From contig JADGHB010000012.1 in NCBI GenBank assembly GCA_019689635.1, positions 1 through 64,000 of the forward strand: a stretch of DNA of 64,000 bases, in the 5' to 3' direction. This document shows positions 42,084-49,518 of this stretch, one piece after another. Numbering within the stretch: the stretch's first letter is position 1; every line of letters begins with the position of its first letter. The stretch is from Nevskia sp. Lineage in GTDB: Bacteria; Pseudomonadota; Gammaproteobacteria; Nevskiales; Nevskiaceae. A program made the position numbers and the translations under genes. The notes below the pieces were generated by a model, which was not told where the DNA came from, did no database searches, and saw only the letters and a list, made by a program, of their open reading frames with translations.

Positions 42084-43097
42084 TCATGCCGTGCCGGGCA
42101 ATCCTGCCTCGAGCCGCGTACGCAGCCGCGGCGCCAGTTCGTCCGCCGCGGCGAGCAGGACGCGCGCGGCGCCCGGCTCCATGCGGCTGAACAGCGGAGC
42201 CAGACGCTGCCAGGTCTCGTCGGATGCGGCGGCTTCCGTCAGTGCCTGACGCACCGACGGCGTCTTCAGCGCGGGCAGTTTGATCAGACGCGCCAGCACC
42301 GGCTCCTCCATTTCGGCCAGCAAAGGGAGCAAGGCCGGCCACAGCGCCAGTTCCTGGGTGCGCTCGATCATGCGCGCGAGCACGGCATCGTCGAACTTTG
42401 CCGCGAGTCGCGCGATGCGGCGACGCTGCGGCGCGTCGATCGTGGCGATCAAGGACAAGGCTTCCGGCCACAGCTCCGGTGCGGCCTCGATCGCGCAGCG
42501 GATCGTGTCCGCCAGGCGAACGTCGGACAAGCCGGAGACGATCGCGGATAGGCGCGCGGCGTCCTCGACGAAAAATCCCACCTGTAACAGGGTCTCGGCG
42601 TCCAGGACCGCGGCGGTGGCCAGCACCGCCGCGAGTTCCAGGCTGTCGACGAAATGCGCCATGACGACATACTCGCCGCGTCGCGCCAGTTCGCGGGAGA
42701 TTTCCACCACGCGCGGCACCGGCATCGAACGCACCAGGGCCTGGGTGCGCCGCGGATCGAGCTGCACGCAAACCTCGGCGAGCAAGGGCGTCGACAGACG
42801 CTGGGCGATCTCGACCGCGCGTGTCACCGGCAGCAGGCCGGCGAGGCGGGCGCATAGCAGGGGACCGAAGACCTTCTCTCCCAGTTTCGCCAGCAAGGGC
42901 ACCGGCAACAGGCGCGCCGCATTGGCCAGGCGCAGGAGCTGTTCGTGGCCGGTGTCGTGCAGCGCATCGGTACAGTGCCGGCGCAGGCTGCGCAGTTCGT
43001 CCGGGCTCAGTCGCTGCAGGAATTCGAGCCGCTCCGGCGGGGTACCGAGCAGACGTGCCAGCTTGAGCGTCTCGGCCCGGCGCGCGAGCGGACTCAT
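42084..43097 (-). CDS. Alpha-helical repeat protein of unknown function
   Basis: 337 residues, almost wholly helical, built of ~35-residue repeats that contain LLPVTRAVEIAQRLS, MPVPRVVEISRELARRGEY and similar hairpins; the pattern recalls the MgtE N-terminal domain or HEAT-like solenoids. No membrane segment or signal peptide. It overlaps the preceding 83-residue gene as ATGA, and lies just upstream of the DUF1302 operon on the same strand (62-base gap), so it may be cotranscribed with the envelope transporter genes. I do not recognise a function. Confidence 0.75.
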   Translation of the reverse strand: MSPLARRAETLKLARLLGTPPERLEFLQRLSPDELRSLRRHCTDALHDTGHEQLLRLANAARLLPVPLLAKLGEKVFGPLLCARLAGLLPVTRAVEIAQRLSTPLLAEVCVQLDPRRTQALVRSMPVPRVVEISRELARRGEYVVMAHFVDSLELAAVLATAAVLDAETLLQVGFFVEDAARLSAIVSGLSDVRLADTIRCAIEAAPELWPEALSLIATIDAPQRRRIARLAAKFDDAVLARMIERTQELALWPALLPLLAEMEEPVLARLIKLPALKTPSVRQALTEAAASDETWQRLAPLFSRMEPGAARVLLAAADELAPRLRTRLEAGLPGTA

Positions 43098-43345
43098 GGC
43101 TCCAGGATCTTGCGCATGGGGCCGCGCAATGGCGACGGGACGTAAGCCAGCGCCTTGCGCAGCGCGCGCCCGAGCTGGTCCTGTTGCGCCTGTTTGGAGG
43201 CCCGCAAGGCCGCGGTCAAGACATCGATCTCCTGCGGCTGGAGCGCCGCCAGGGTTGGCACGCTCGTCGGTTGCCGTAGCCCCAACTCGCGCGCCAGGTC
43301 GGAGCGCGCGCGTTCCACACTATGCTCCGCAGCCGCTGAGCGCAT
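43094..43345 (-). CDS. Small hypothetical protein coupled to the helical-repeat gene
   Basis: 83 residues from an ATG at 43345 with a GGAGGGGGAG ribosome-binding site. Helical and charged (HSVERARSDLARELGLRQ, EIDVLTAALRASKQAQQDQLGRALRKAL). No signal peptide. It shares an ATGA overlap with the 337-residue gene, so the two are probably produced together. No family recognised. Confidence 0.65.
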   Translation of the reverse strand: MRSAAAEHSVERARSDLARELGLRQPTSVPTLAALQPQEIDVLTAALRASKQAQQDQLGRALRKALAYVPSPLRGPMRKILEP

Positions 43346-43468
43346 CGAAGTCTCCCCCTCCCGTAGCGCGGTGTCCGCCGGCGCTTTCTTAAATTGAATA
43401 AAACTAAGCCGCCACTCCTGCACCAGCATTGGCCGCACGGCAGCCCGCGGCTGGCGCAGGGGCTAGCA

Positions 43469-44284
43469 TTATCGCCCGTAACGGCGCTGGCGCTGCTGAT
43501 AGGAGCGCAGCGCGCGCAGGAAGTCGGTCTTGCGGAATTCCGGCCAATAGGCGTCGCAGAAATAGAATTCGCTGTACACCGATTGCCACAGCAGAAAACC
43601 GGACAGGCGGATCTCCCCGCTGGTGCGGATGATGAAGTCCGGTTCGGGGCGCGGGGCGGCGTAGAGGGCCGCATTGATGTCCTCGGCGCTCAACTCGGCG
43701 GCGGCCTGTTCCAGCGATTGGCCCGCCTGGGCGCGCGCCAGCAGAGCTTTGCGCATGGCGGCGACGATCTCTTCGCGGCCGCCGTAGGCCAGCGCGATGT
43801 ACAGTTGCAGACCGTCGTAATCCTGAGTGGCTTGCTCGAGTTCGGCGAAGGAGGCGCGCACGTCCTCCGGTAGCTGTTCGATCTCGCCGATGGTGCGCAC
43901 GCGCACGCGATGGCGATGCACCCGTCGATCCTGGGCCATGGCCCGCGCCTGTTCGGCGAACAGGCGATACAGATGGGCGACTTCCGCCTGGTCGCGGCTT
44001 TTGTTGTCGCTGGAAAACACCCATAGCGTGATGTGGGTGATGCCGAGGTCGGCGCACCACTCGATCACCTGCTTGGCCTTGTCGGCGCCCATCGTGTGGC
44101 CGAGCTCGGTCGCCATGCCCTTGGCGCGGGCGTAACGCCGGTTGCCGTCCAGGATCAGGCCGAGGTGGGTCGGCAGCTTGCCGACTGTGCGGACCTCGTG
44201 TTCCAGCCGTTTCTCGTACCACCAGTAAAGCGGCGCGCTCAGCCGTTTGAGCAGGCGCACCAACAAGCCCAATCGTTCGCGCAT
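43469..44284 (-). CDS. Cis-isoprenyl diphosphate synthase (UppS family)
   Basis: 271 residues. LGLILDGNRRYARAKGM carries the catalytic Asp of the family; the Z-isoprenyl signatures WVFSSDNKSR and the C-terminal RTSGEIRLSGFLLWQSVYSEFYF are present. It condenses isopentenyl diphosphate units onto an allylic primer. The sequence deviates from housekeeping UppS (DGNRRYA in place of DGNGRWA), which resembles short-chain Z-prenyl synthases or a second copy; a canonical uppS near cdsA would be expected elsewhere. Its neighbours are lipid genes rather than the cdsA/bam cluster. Confidence 0.85.
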   Translation of the reverse strand: MRERLGLLVRLLKRLSAPLYWWYEKRLEHEVRTVGKLPTHLGLILDGNRRYARAKGMATELGHTMGADKAKQVIEWCADLGITHITLWVFSSDNKSRDQAEVAHLYRLFAEQARAMAQDRRVHRHRVRVRTIGEIEQLPEDVRASFAELEQATQDYDGLQLYIALAYGGREEIVAAMRKALLARAQAGQSLEQAAAELSAEDINAALYAAPRPEPDFIIRTSGEIRLSGFLLWQSVYSEFYFCDAYWPEFRKTDFLRALRSYQQRQRRYGR

Positions 44285-44341
44285 GGGCGCACATTGTGCG
44301 TCATCGTTGGCAGGCGTGCTGTGCGGCGGTTCGCGGCCGCG

Positions 44342-45568
44342 TTATTTGAGCTCGGCCGAGCTTTTGTTCAACAGCCGGCGGGCGATGATCAAGAGCTGGA
44401 TTTGCTGGGTGCCCTCGAAAATATCGAGGATCTTGGCGTCGCGCGCCCATTTTTCCAGCAAGCCCGCGCCTTCCTCGCCTTCGGCGTAGCCCACCGCACC
44501 GGCCAGCTCCAGACATTTGAGCGCGACTTCCACGCCGGTGCGCCCGGCCTTAGCCTTGGCCATGGAAGCTTGGAGGGAATTGGGCCTGCGGTTGTCGGCC
44601 ATCCACGCGGCCTGCAGGGTGAGCAGGCGCGCGGCCTCGTAATCCGCTTCCATCTTGAGGAATTCGGCGGCGGCGGCGCTTTGTTGCGCAGCCGCGCGGC
44701 GATAGTCGATCTCGATCCCGGCCCGTTCGAGCAGCCGGCGGGTCTCGTCCAGACAGGCGCGCGCCAGCCCCACCGCCATCGCCGCCACCAGCGGGCGGGT
44801 GTTGTCGAAGGTCTGCATCACGCCGGCGAAGCCTTTCTCGACGTTGATCTCCGGCGAGCCGAGCAGGTTTTCCTTCGGCACCCGGCAATCCTTGAGCACG
44901 AAGGCGGCGGTGTCCGAGGCGCGGATGCCCAGTTTGTGCTCCAGGCGCACTTCCTCGAAGCCGGGCGTGCCCTTTTCGACCACGAAGGACTTGATCGCGG
45001 CACGGCCCAGGGAACGATCCAGCGTCGCCCAGACCACGACCAGATCGGCGCGATGGCCCGCGGTCACGTAGATCTTTTCGCCGTTGAGAATATAGTGGTC
45101 GCCGTCGAGCCGAGCGGTGGTGCGGATCGCCGCCGAGTCAGAACCGCAATGCGGCTCGGTGATGGCCATCGCCGCCCAGCGGCCCTTGAAACGCGCGAGC
45201 TGTTCCTCGTTGGCCACCGAGGCGATGGCGGCATTGCCCAGGCCCTGACGCGGCAAGGACAGGGTCAGCGCCACGTCGCCCCAGCACAGTTCCATGATGC
45301 CGAGCACGGTGGACAGATTGCTGCCGTTGCGATTGGCGCCGTCGTTCTGGCTCTGGCTCTCGCGGCGCACGCCGGCGGCGCCGGCGCCCCCGGTGCCGCC
45401 GGCCTCGTTCATGCCGTCGAGCAGGGCCGCCAGCATGTCCAGTTCTTTGGGGTCGGTGTGCTCGGCGCGATCGTACTTGCGCGAGATCGGGCGGAACACC
45501 TGTTGCGCCACCTGGTGGGCCTGCGCGACCAGGGCCTGGAATTTCTTCGGGGTTTCGAGATAGATCAT
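44342..45568 (-). CDS. Acyl-CoA dehydrogenase
   Basis: 408 residues; ATG at 45568 with a GAGA purine tract. Contains AITEPHCGSDSAAIRTTA, YILNGEKIYVTAGHRAD, GAVGYAEGEEGAGLLEKWARDAKI and the base motif FEGTQQIQLLIIARRL, so it is intact. The N-terminal part includes a Gly-rich loop (NEAGGTGGAGAAGVRRES). Pairs with the second dehydrogenase 69 bases upstream; heteromeric FadE pairs of this kind are known in steroid-degrading bacteria, but that assignment is inferred. Confidence 0.9.
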   Translation of the reverse strand: MIYLETPKKFQALVAQAHQVAQQVFRPISRKYDRAEHTDPKELDMLAALLDGMNEAGGTGGAGAAGVRRESQSQNDGANRNGSNLSTVLGIMELCWGDVALTLSLPRQGLGNAAIASVANEEQLARFKGRWAAMAITEPHCGSDSAAIRTTARLDGDHYILNGEKIYVTAGHRADLVVVWATLDRSLGRAAIKSFVVEKGTPGFEEVRLEHKLGIRASDTAAFVLKDCRVPKENLLGSPEINVEKGFAGVMQTFDNTRPLVAAMAVGLARACLDETRRLLERAGIEIDYRRAAAQQSAAAAEFLKMEADYEAARLLTLQAAWMADNRRPNSLQASMAKAKAGRTGVEVALKCLELAGAVGYAEGEEGAGLLEKWARDAKILDIFEGTQQIQLLIIARRLLNKSSAELK

Positions 45569-45637
45569 GGCTGTCTCAGCATGACGCCGCATCCTGCGGC
45601 TGGGGCGCGCGCCCCGGGATCGTGGCTTGCGCCGCGC

Positions 45638-46960
45638 TCACACCAGCACCGCGCCTTCCATGAGGCCGGCCGCGCGCAGGTCGCGATACCAGCGCTCCAC
45701 CGGATGTTCCTTGACGTAGCCGTGGCCGCCCAAAAGCTGCACGCCGTGCGAGCCGATCGCCATCCCCCGGTCGCTGCACAGCCGGCGCGCGAGCGCGACT
45801 TCGTGCGCGAAGGGCAGGCCGCGCTCGGCGCGGCTGGCCGCGCGCCAGGTGGCCAGGCGCAGGCCTTCCAGCTCGATGGCGATGTCCGCGACGGTGAAGG
45901 CCACCGACTGGCGATGGCTGATCGGTTCGCCGAAGGCCTCGCGCTCGTTGACGTAAGGGATCACGTAGTCCAGCACCGCCTGTGCCGTGCCGCAGGCCAG
46001 CGCGCACCAGCCCAGGCGCGCGAGCTGCACGCAGTCTTCGTAAATCCGTGCCTCGCCTGAGCCGAGCAAGGCCGAACGCGGCAGTTCGACCCGGTCCAGA
46101 CGCAGCCGGCCGGTGGCCGCGGCGCGCAGGCCCATGGCTGGTTCGGCCTCGATCGAGACGCCGGCGGTGGAGGATTCCACCAGGAACAGGGCTGGACCGC
46201 GTTCGGCGAGCTGGGCGGCGACCACGAACAGCTCCGCGCTAGCCGCCAGCGGCACCAGCGTCTTGACGCCCTCGAGCACGTAGCCGTCGCCGCGTTCGCG
46301 CGCGCGGGTTTCGAGCGCGAACGGATCGAACAGCGGACGCGCTTCCATCAGGGCCAGGGCCGCGGCCGGAGGGTTTTCGCCGGTGAAGGCGGGCAGGTAT
46401 TTCGCCTGCTGTTCGGCGTCGCCCCACAGGGAAAGCGCCGTGGAAACCGCTGCCGGCGCCAGGCAGGCGAGGGCGAGGCCCAAATCGCCATGGGCCAAGG
46501 CCTCGGCGACCAGGACGTTGGTCACCGCGTTGCGCTCGCTTCCGGTTCCGCCGAGCGCCTCCGGCACGCCCAGCGCGGCCAATCCCAGCTCGCGCGACTG
46601 CGCCAGCAACTCGGCGGGAGCAGCGCAAGCGGCGTCGGCTTGGGCCGCGGCCGCGCGCAGACGTTCGTCGGCGAAGCTGCGCGCGGCTTCCTGCAGCATC
46701 CGTTGCTCTTCGGTCGGGGTGAGATCGAACAGCGCGGACTCGCCGACCCGCGCGGGCCGTTCGGGCTGCATGAGCTTGCGCGCGGCCGAGAAGACGCGCC
46801 CCGCGGCCGCGGCGCTGCGGAAACCGCCGCGCGCGGCGCGGTACAGCAGGCGTTCGGCCGGTTTGCGCAGGCGCAGGCGGTCGACCAGCGCCAGCCCGGC
46901 GAAGTGGTTCAGGGCGCGCAGGCCGTAGCCCATCGCGCGATCGGCGAGCTTGGTCATCAT
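45638..46960 (-). CDS. Acyl-CoA dehydrogenase with N-terminal extension and short C-terminus
   Basis: 440 residues. Residues 1-70 form a basic/hydrophobic extension (DRAMGYGLRALNHFAGLALVDRL, RKPAERLLYRAARGG) unlike the cytosolic fold and may bind membrane. The ACAD core then follows (ALFDLTPTEEQRMLQEAARSFADE, REAFGEPISHRQSVAFTVADIA, GSHGVQLLGGHGYVKEHPVERWYRDLR). It stops shortly after the region of the catalytic base (AAGLMEGAVLV), so the C-terminal helices found in homologues are absent. It might be a partner subunit of the neighbouring dehydrogenase, or only weakly active on its own. Confidence 0.85.
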   Translation of the reverse strand: MMTKLADRAMGYGLRALNHFAGLALVDRLRLRKPAERLLYRAARGGFRSAAAAGRVFSAARKLMQPERPARVGESALFDLTPTEEQRMLQEAARSFADERLRAAAAQADAACAAPAELLAQSRELGLAALGVPEALGGTGSERNAVTNVLVAEALAHGDLGLALACLAPAAVSTALSLWGDAEQQAKYLPAFTGENPPAAALALMEARPLFDPFALETRARERGDGYVLEGVKTLVPLAASAELFVVAAQLAERGPALFLVESSTAGVSIEAEPAMGLRAAATGRLRLDRVELPRSALLGSGEARIYEDCVQLARLGWCALACGTAQAVLDYVIPYVNEREAFGEPISHRQSVAFTVADIAIELEGLRLATWRAASRAERGLPFAHEVALARRLCSDRGMAIGSHGVQLLGGHGYVKEHPVERWYRDLRAAGLMEGAVLV

Positions 46961-46973
46961 TCGCTCCGAGAAA

Positions 46974-47459
46974 CTATTGGCGGCGCGGTTTGGCTTCGAG
47001 CAGGGCCGCGCGCGTGCGTTCGAGAAAGGTGTCGACCAGGCGCGTGAACTTGCCTTGGATGAAAGGCGGCGCCAGCGGCCGGTACATCAGCGGCACGGGG
47101 ACATCGTACAGTTCGCCGCGCACCGCGAAGTCCAGCCGCGTGTGTTCGCCTTCGCGTGCCAGGCGGAACGCGCCTTCGATGCGGGCGTTGCCGTGGCCCG
47201 ACAGCGGTTCCCACGAAAGCAGTCCACGCGAAGGATCGACCCGGTAGCGTGCGGCATAGCTCACGTCGTGGGCGATCTTCGCCAGCCGCGAGCCGATGGT
47301 CTGCATCTCCCACAGGTAAGCGCGCTCGCCCAGGCGCGTCAGACGCTTGAGCTTGGGGAAACGCCGGATGGTGCCCTCCAGGTCGTCGAGCAAGGGCACG
47401 ACGCGCTCGTAGGCGAGCGGTACGCTCAGGCTGCGTTCGATGGCGATGTCGACTTGCAT
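46974..47459 (-). CDS. SRPBCC (polyketide cyclase/START-like) domain protein
   Basis: 161 residues. Helix-grip fold signs: VDIAIERSLSVPLAYERVVPLLDDLEGTIRRFPKLKRL at the start, alternating strands (ARYRVDPSRGLLSWEPLSGHGNARIEGAFRL) and a C-terminal long helix (QGKFTRLVDTFLERTRAALLEA). Such proteins bind hydrophobic ligands. It lies 13 bases before the ACAD gene on the same strand, suggesting a role in lipid binding or delivery. Specific ligand unknown. Confidence 0.72.
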   Translation of the reverse strand: MQVDIAIERSLSVPLAYERVVPLLDDLEGTIRRFPKLKRLTRLGERAYLWEMQTIGSRLAKIAHDVSYAARYRVDPSRGLLSWEPLSGHGNARIEGAFRLAREGEHTRLDFAVRGELYDVPVPLMYRPLAPPFIQGKFTRLVDTFLERTRAALLEAKPRRQ

Positions 47460-47556
47460 GGAGGAAAGGCCGGAAGATGCCGGCTAGCATGGCATCCATG
47501 CACGGCGCGAAGCATTGCCCGCCGGTGCCGCAGGCGCTGGCGGCAGGGTCAATTCT

Positions 47557-49365
47557 TCACAGGCGGATCTCGCCCCGCAGGATGCGCTGGTGAATCTGCG
47601 CATCGAGGGGTTGGTAGCCCCGCGCGGGATCGAGCAGCACGTACAAGGGCTCCGGGATTTTTCCGGGGTCGAAGCCTTCGCGTTTGAGCGCGGTCTTGCG
47701 GTACTTGAAGGTGCCCGTGGTGTCGTGTTCCTCGCGCAGGCGCAGGAACCGCGGTACCGCGTAATCCGGCAGTGCCTCGCGCAGATGCTGCGCGAGCCGG
47801 CGGCCGTCGAGGGGGCCGGCCAGGGTGAGCGCGGCCATGCCGGCGCGGCCTTCGGTGCCGGGGATTTGCACGCCATACACCACGGCCTGGGTCACGCCGG
47901 GAAAGCGGTTGAGCGCGGCTTCGACTTCGGTGGTGGCGACGTTCTCGCCTTTCCAGCGGAAGGTGTCGCCCAGCCGATCCACGAACTGGATGTGACGATA
48001 CCCCTGGTCGCGCACCAGATCGCCGGTGTTGAACCAGCGATCTCCGCGCCGGAACACGTCGTGCAGCAGTTTCTCTTCGCTGGCGTCCTTTTCGGTGTAG
48101 CCGTCGAAGGGCGATCGGTCGGTGATCTCGGCGAGCAGCAGGCCCACCTCACCGCGAGCGACACGGCGCATGTAGCCGTCGGCGCCGCGCACCGGCGCCT
48201 CGCGCTCGCCGTCGTACTGGACGATGGCGTAGGACAGCGGACAGAAGCCGGCCGTGCGCGGCAGGCCGAAAGCGTTGACGAAGGCGATGTTGGCTTCGCT
48301 GGCGCCGTAAAACTCGTAAATCCGTTCGATGCCGAAGCGGCGTTCGAACGCCTCCCATAGTTCCGGCCGCAGTCCGTTGCCCACCATCAGCCGCACCCGG
48401 TGTTCGCGGTCGCGCGGGGTTTCCGGCTGGTTGAGCAGATAGCGGCACAACTCGCCGATGTAGCAGAACGCGGTGGCGCCGGAGTCGCGAACGTCGTCCC
48501 AGAAACGGCGTGCCGAAAACTTGCGCGCCAGCGCCAAGGTGCAGCCGGCGCCGAGCGCTGCGCCCCAGGACACGGTCAGCGCATTGTTGTGGTACAGCGG
48601 CAAAGCGCAATAGAACACGTCTTCGGGCGTCAGCCGCAGCGCCATCTGACCCAAGCCCGCCATGCCCCGCAACCAACGGTAATGCGTCATCACCGAGGCT
48701 TTCGGCAGGCCGGTGGTGCCGGAGGTGAAGATGTAGAAACAGGGCTGGCGCAGCCGCACCTGGGCGGTTTCCGGCGGGTCGGTCGAAGGCAGCGCCTCGC
48801 ACGCGGCGGCCAGTGCACGGTAGCCTTCCGGCGCTGCGCCCGGTCCGTCCCAGAAATAAACCGGCGAGGAGTTCCCGCGCGGCGTCCAGGGTGTGGATTC
48901 CAACGCGCCGCGGCATTCCTCGCCGACCACCAGCAGTTTCGGCTGGACCAGCGCCAGGCTGTGCGTCAGCGCCTGGCCGTGCTGCTGGGTGTTGAGCATC
49001 GCCGCCACCGCGCCGAGCTTGACCGCGCCGGCCACGCACGCCAAGACCTCCGGACGGTTTTCCATGAGGATGCCGACCGCATCGCCAGCCTTGACCCCCT
49101 GGCTGCGGAACAGCGCGGCGCAACGGTTGGCCCAGGCGTTGAACTGAGCGTAGGTCCAATGCCGGTCCTCGAAACGCAGCGCGATGCGCTCAGGGTGGTG
49201 CCGCGCCTGACGTTCCAAAAGCCGGCCGATCGAGCCGTGCCGCTCCGGCTTGAGCCACAAAAGGTTCCAGGCGCCGCGACTGCCGCGCCAGGCTTCCGGC
49301 AGGCTGCGGACCAGGCCGCGGGCGAGCTCGCGCAAGGGGATGGTTTGATCGTCTTTCCGCTTCAT
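47557..49365 (-). CDS. Long-chain acyl-CoA synthetase, FATP/FadD6-like
   Basis: 602 residues. YIFTSGTTGLPKASVMTHYR (AMP-binding P-loop), YEFYGASEANIAF, TGDLVRDQGYRHIQFVDRLGDTFRWKGENVATTEVE and a C-terminal TGTFKYRKTALKREGFDP are the motifs of the very-long-chain/FATP group. It couples uptake with activation of long-chain or sterol-derived carboxylic acids. Followed on the same strand, after 97 bases, by the SRPBCC gene and two acyl-CoA dehydrogenases, a plausible activation-and-first-oxidation operon. Confidence 0.9.
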   Translation of the reverse strand: MKRKDDQTIPLRELARGLVRSLPEAWRGSRGAWNLLWLKPERHGSIGRLLERQARHHPERIALRFEDRHWTYAQFNAWANRCAALFRSQGVKAGDAVGILMENRPEVLACVAGAVKLGAVAAMLNTQQHGQALTHSLALVQPKLLVVGEECRGALESTPWTPRGNSSPVYFWDGPGAAPEGYRALAAACEALPSTDPPETAQVRLRQPCFYIFTSGTTGLPKASVMTHYRWLRGMAGLGQMALRLTPEDVFYCALPLYHNNALTVSWGAALGAGCTLALARKFSARRFWDDVRDSGATAFCYIGELCRYLLNQPETPRDREHRVRLMVGNGLRPELWEAFERRFGIERIYEFYGASEANIAFVNAFGLPRTAGFCPLSYAIVQYDGEREAPVRGADGYMRRVARGEVGLLLAEITDRSPFDGYTEKDASEEKLLHDVFRRGDRWFNTGDLVRDQGYRHIQFVDRLGDTFRWKGENVATTEVEAALNRFPGVTQAVVYGVQIPGTEGRAGMAALTLAGPLDGRRLAQHLREALPDYAVPRFLRLREEHDTTGTFKYRKTALKREGFDPGKIPEPLYVLLDPARGYQPLDAQIHQRILRGEIRL

Positions 49366-49518
49366 GCCGGCAATCTGCGTCGCCGGCGTCGGGCATGCAA
49401 GGGCTGCGGCGCCCCCGGGTCGCGGCGCCGCGACCGTTCGCCGTGACGTTTTTCATGCGGCAGCGATGGGATTCCGCTAGGCTCGGGGGCTGAAGCGCCC
49501 GACCTGCGAGGGAGTTTT

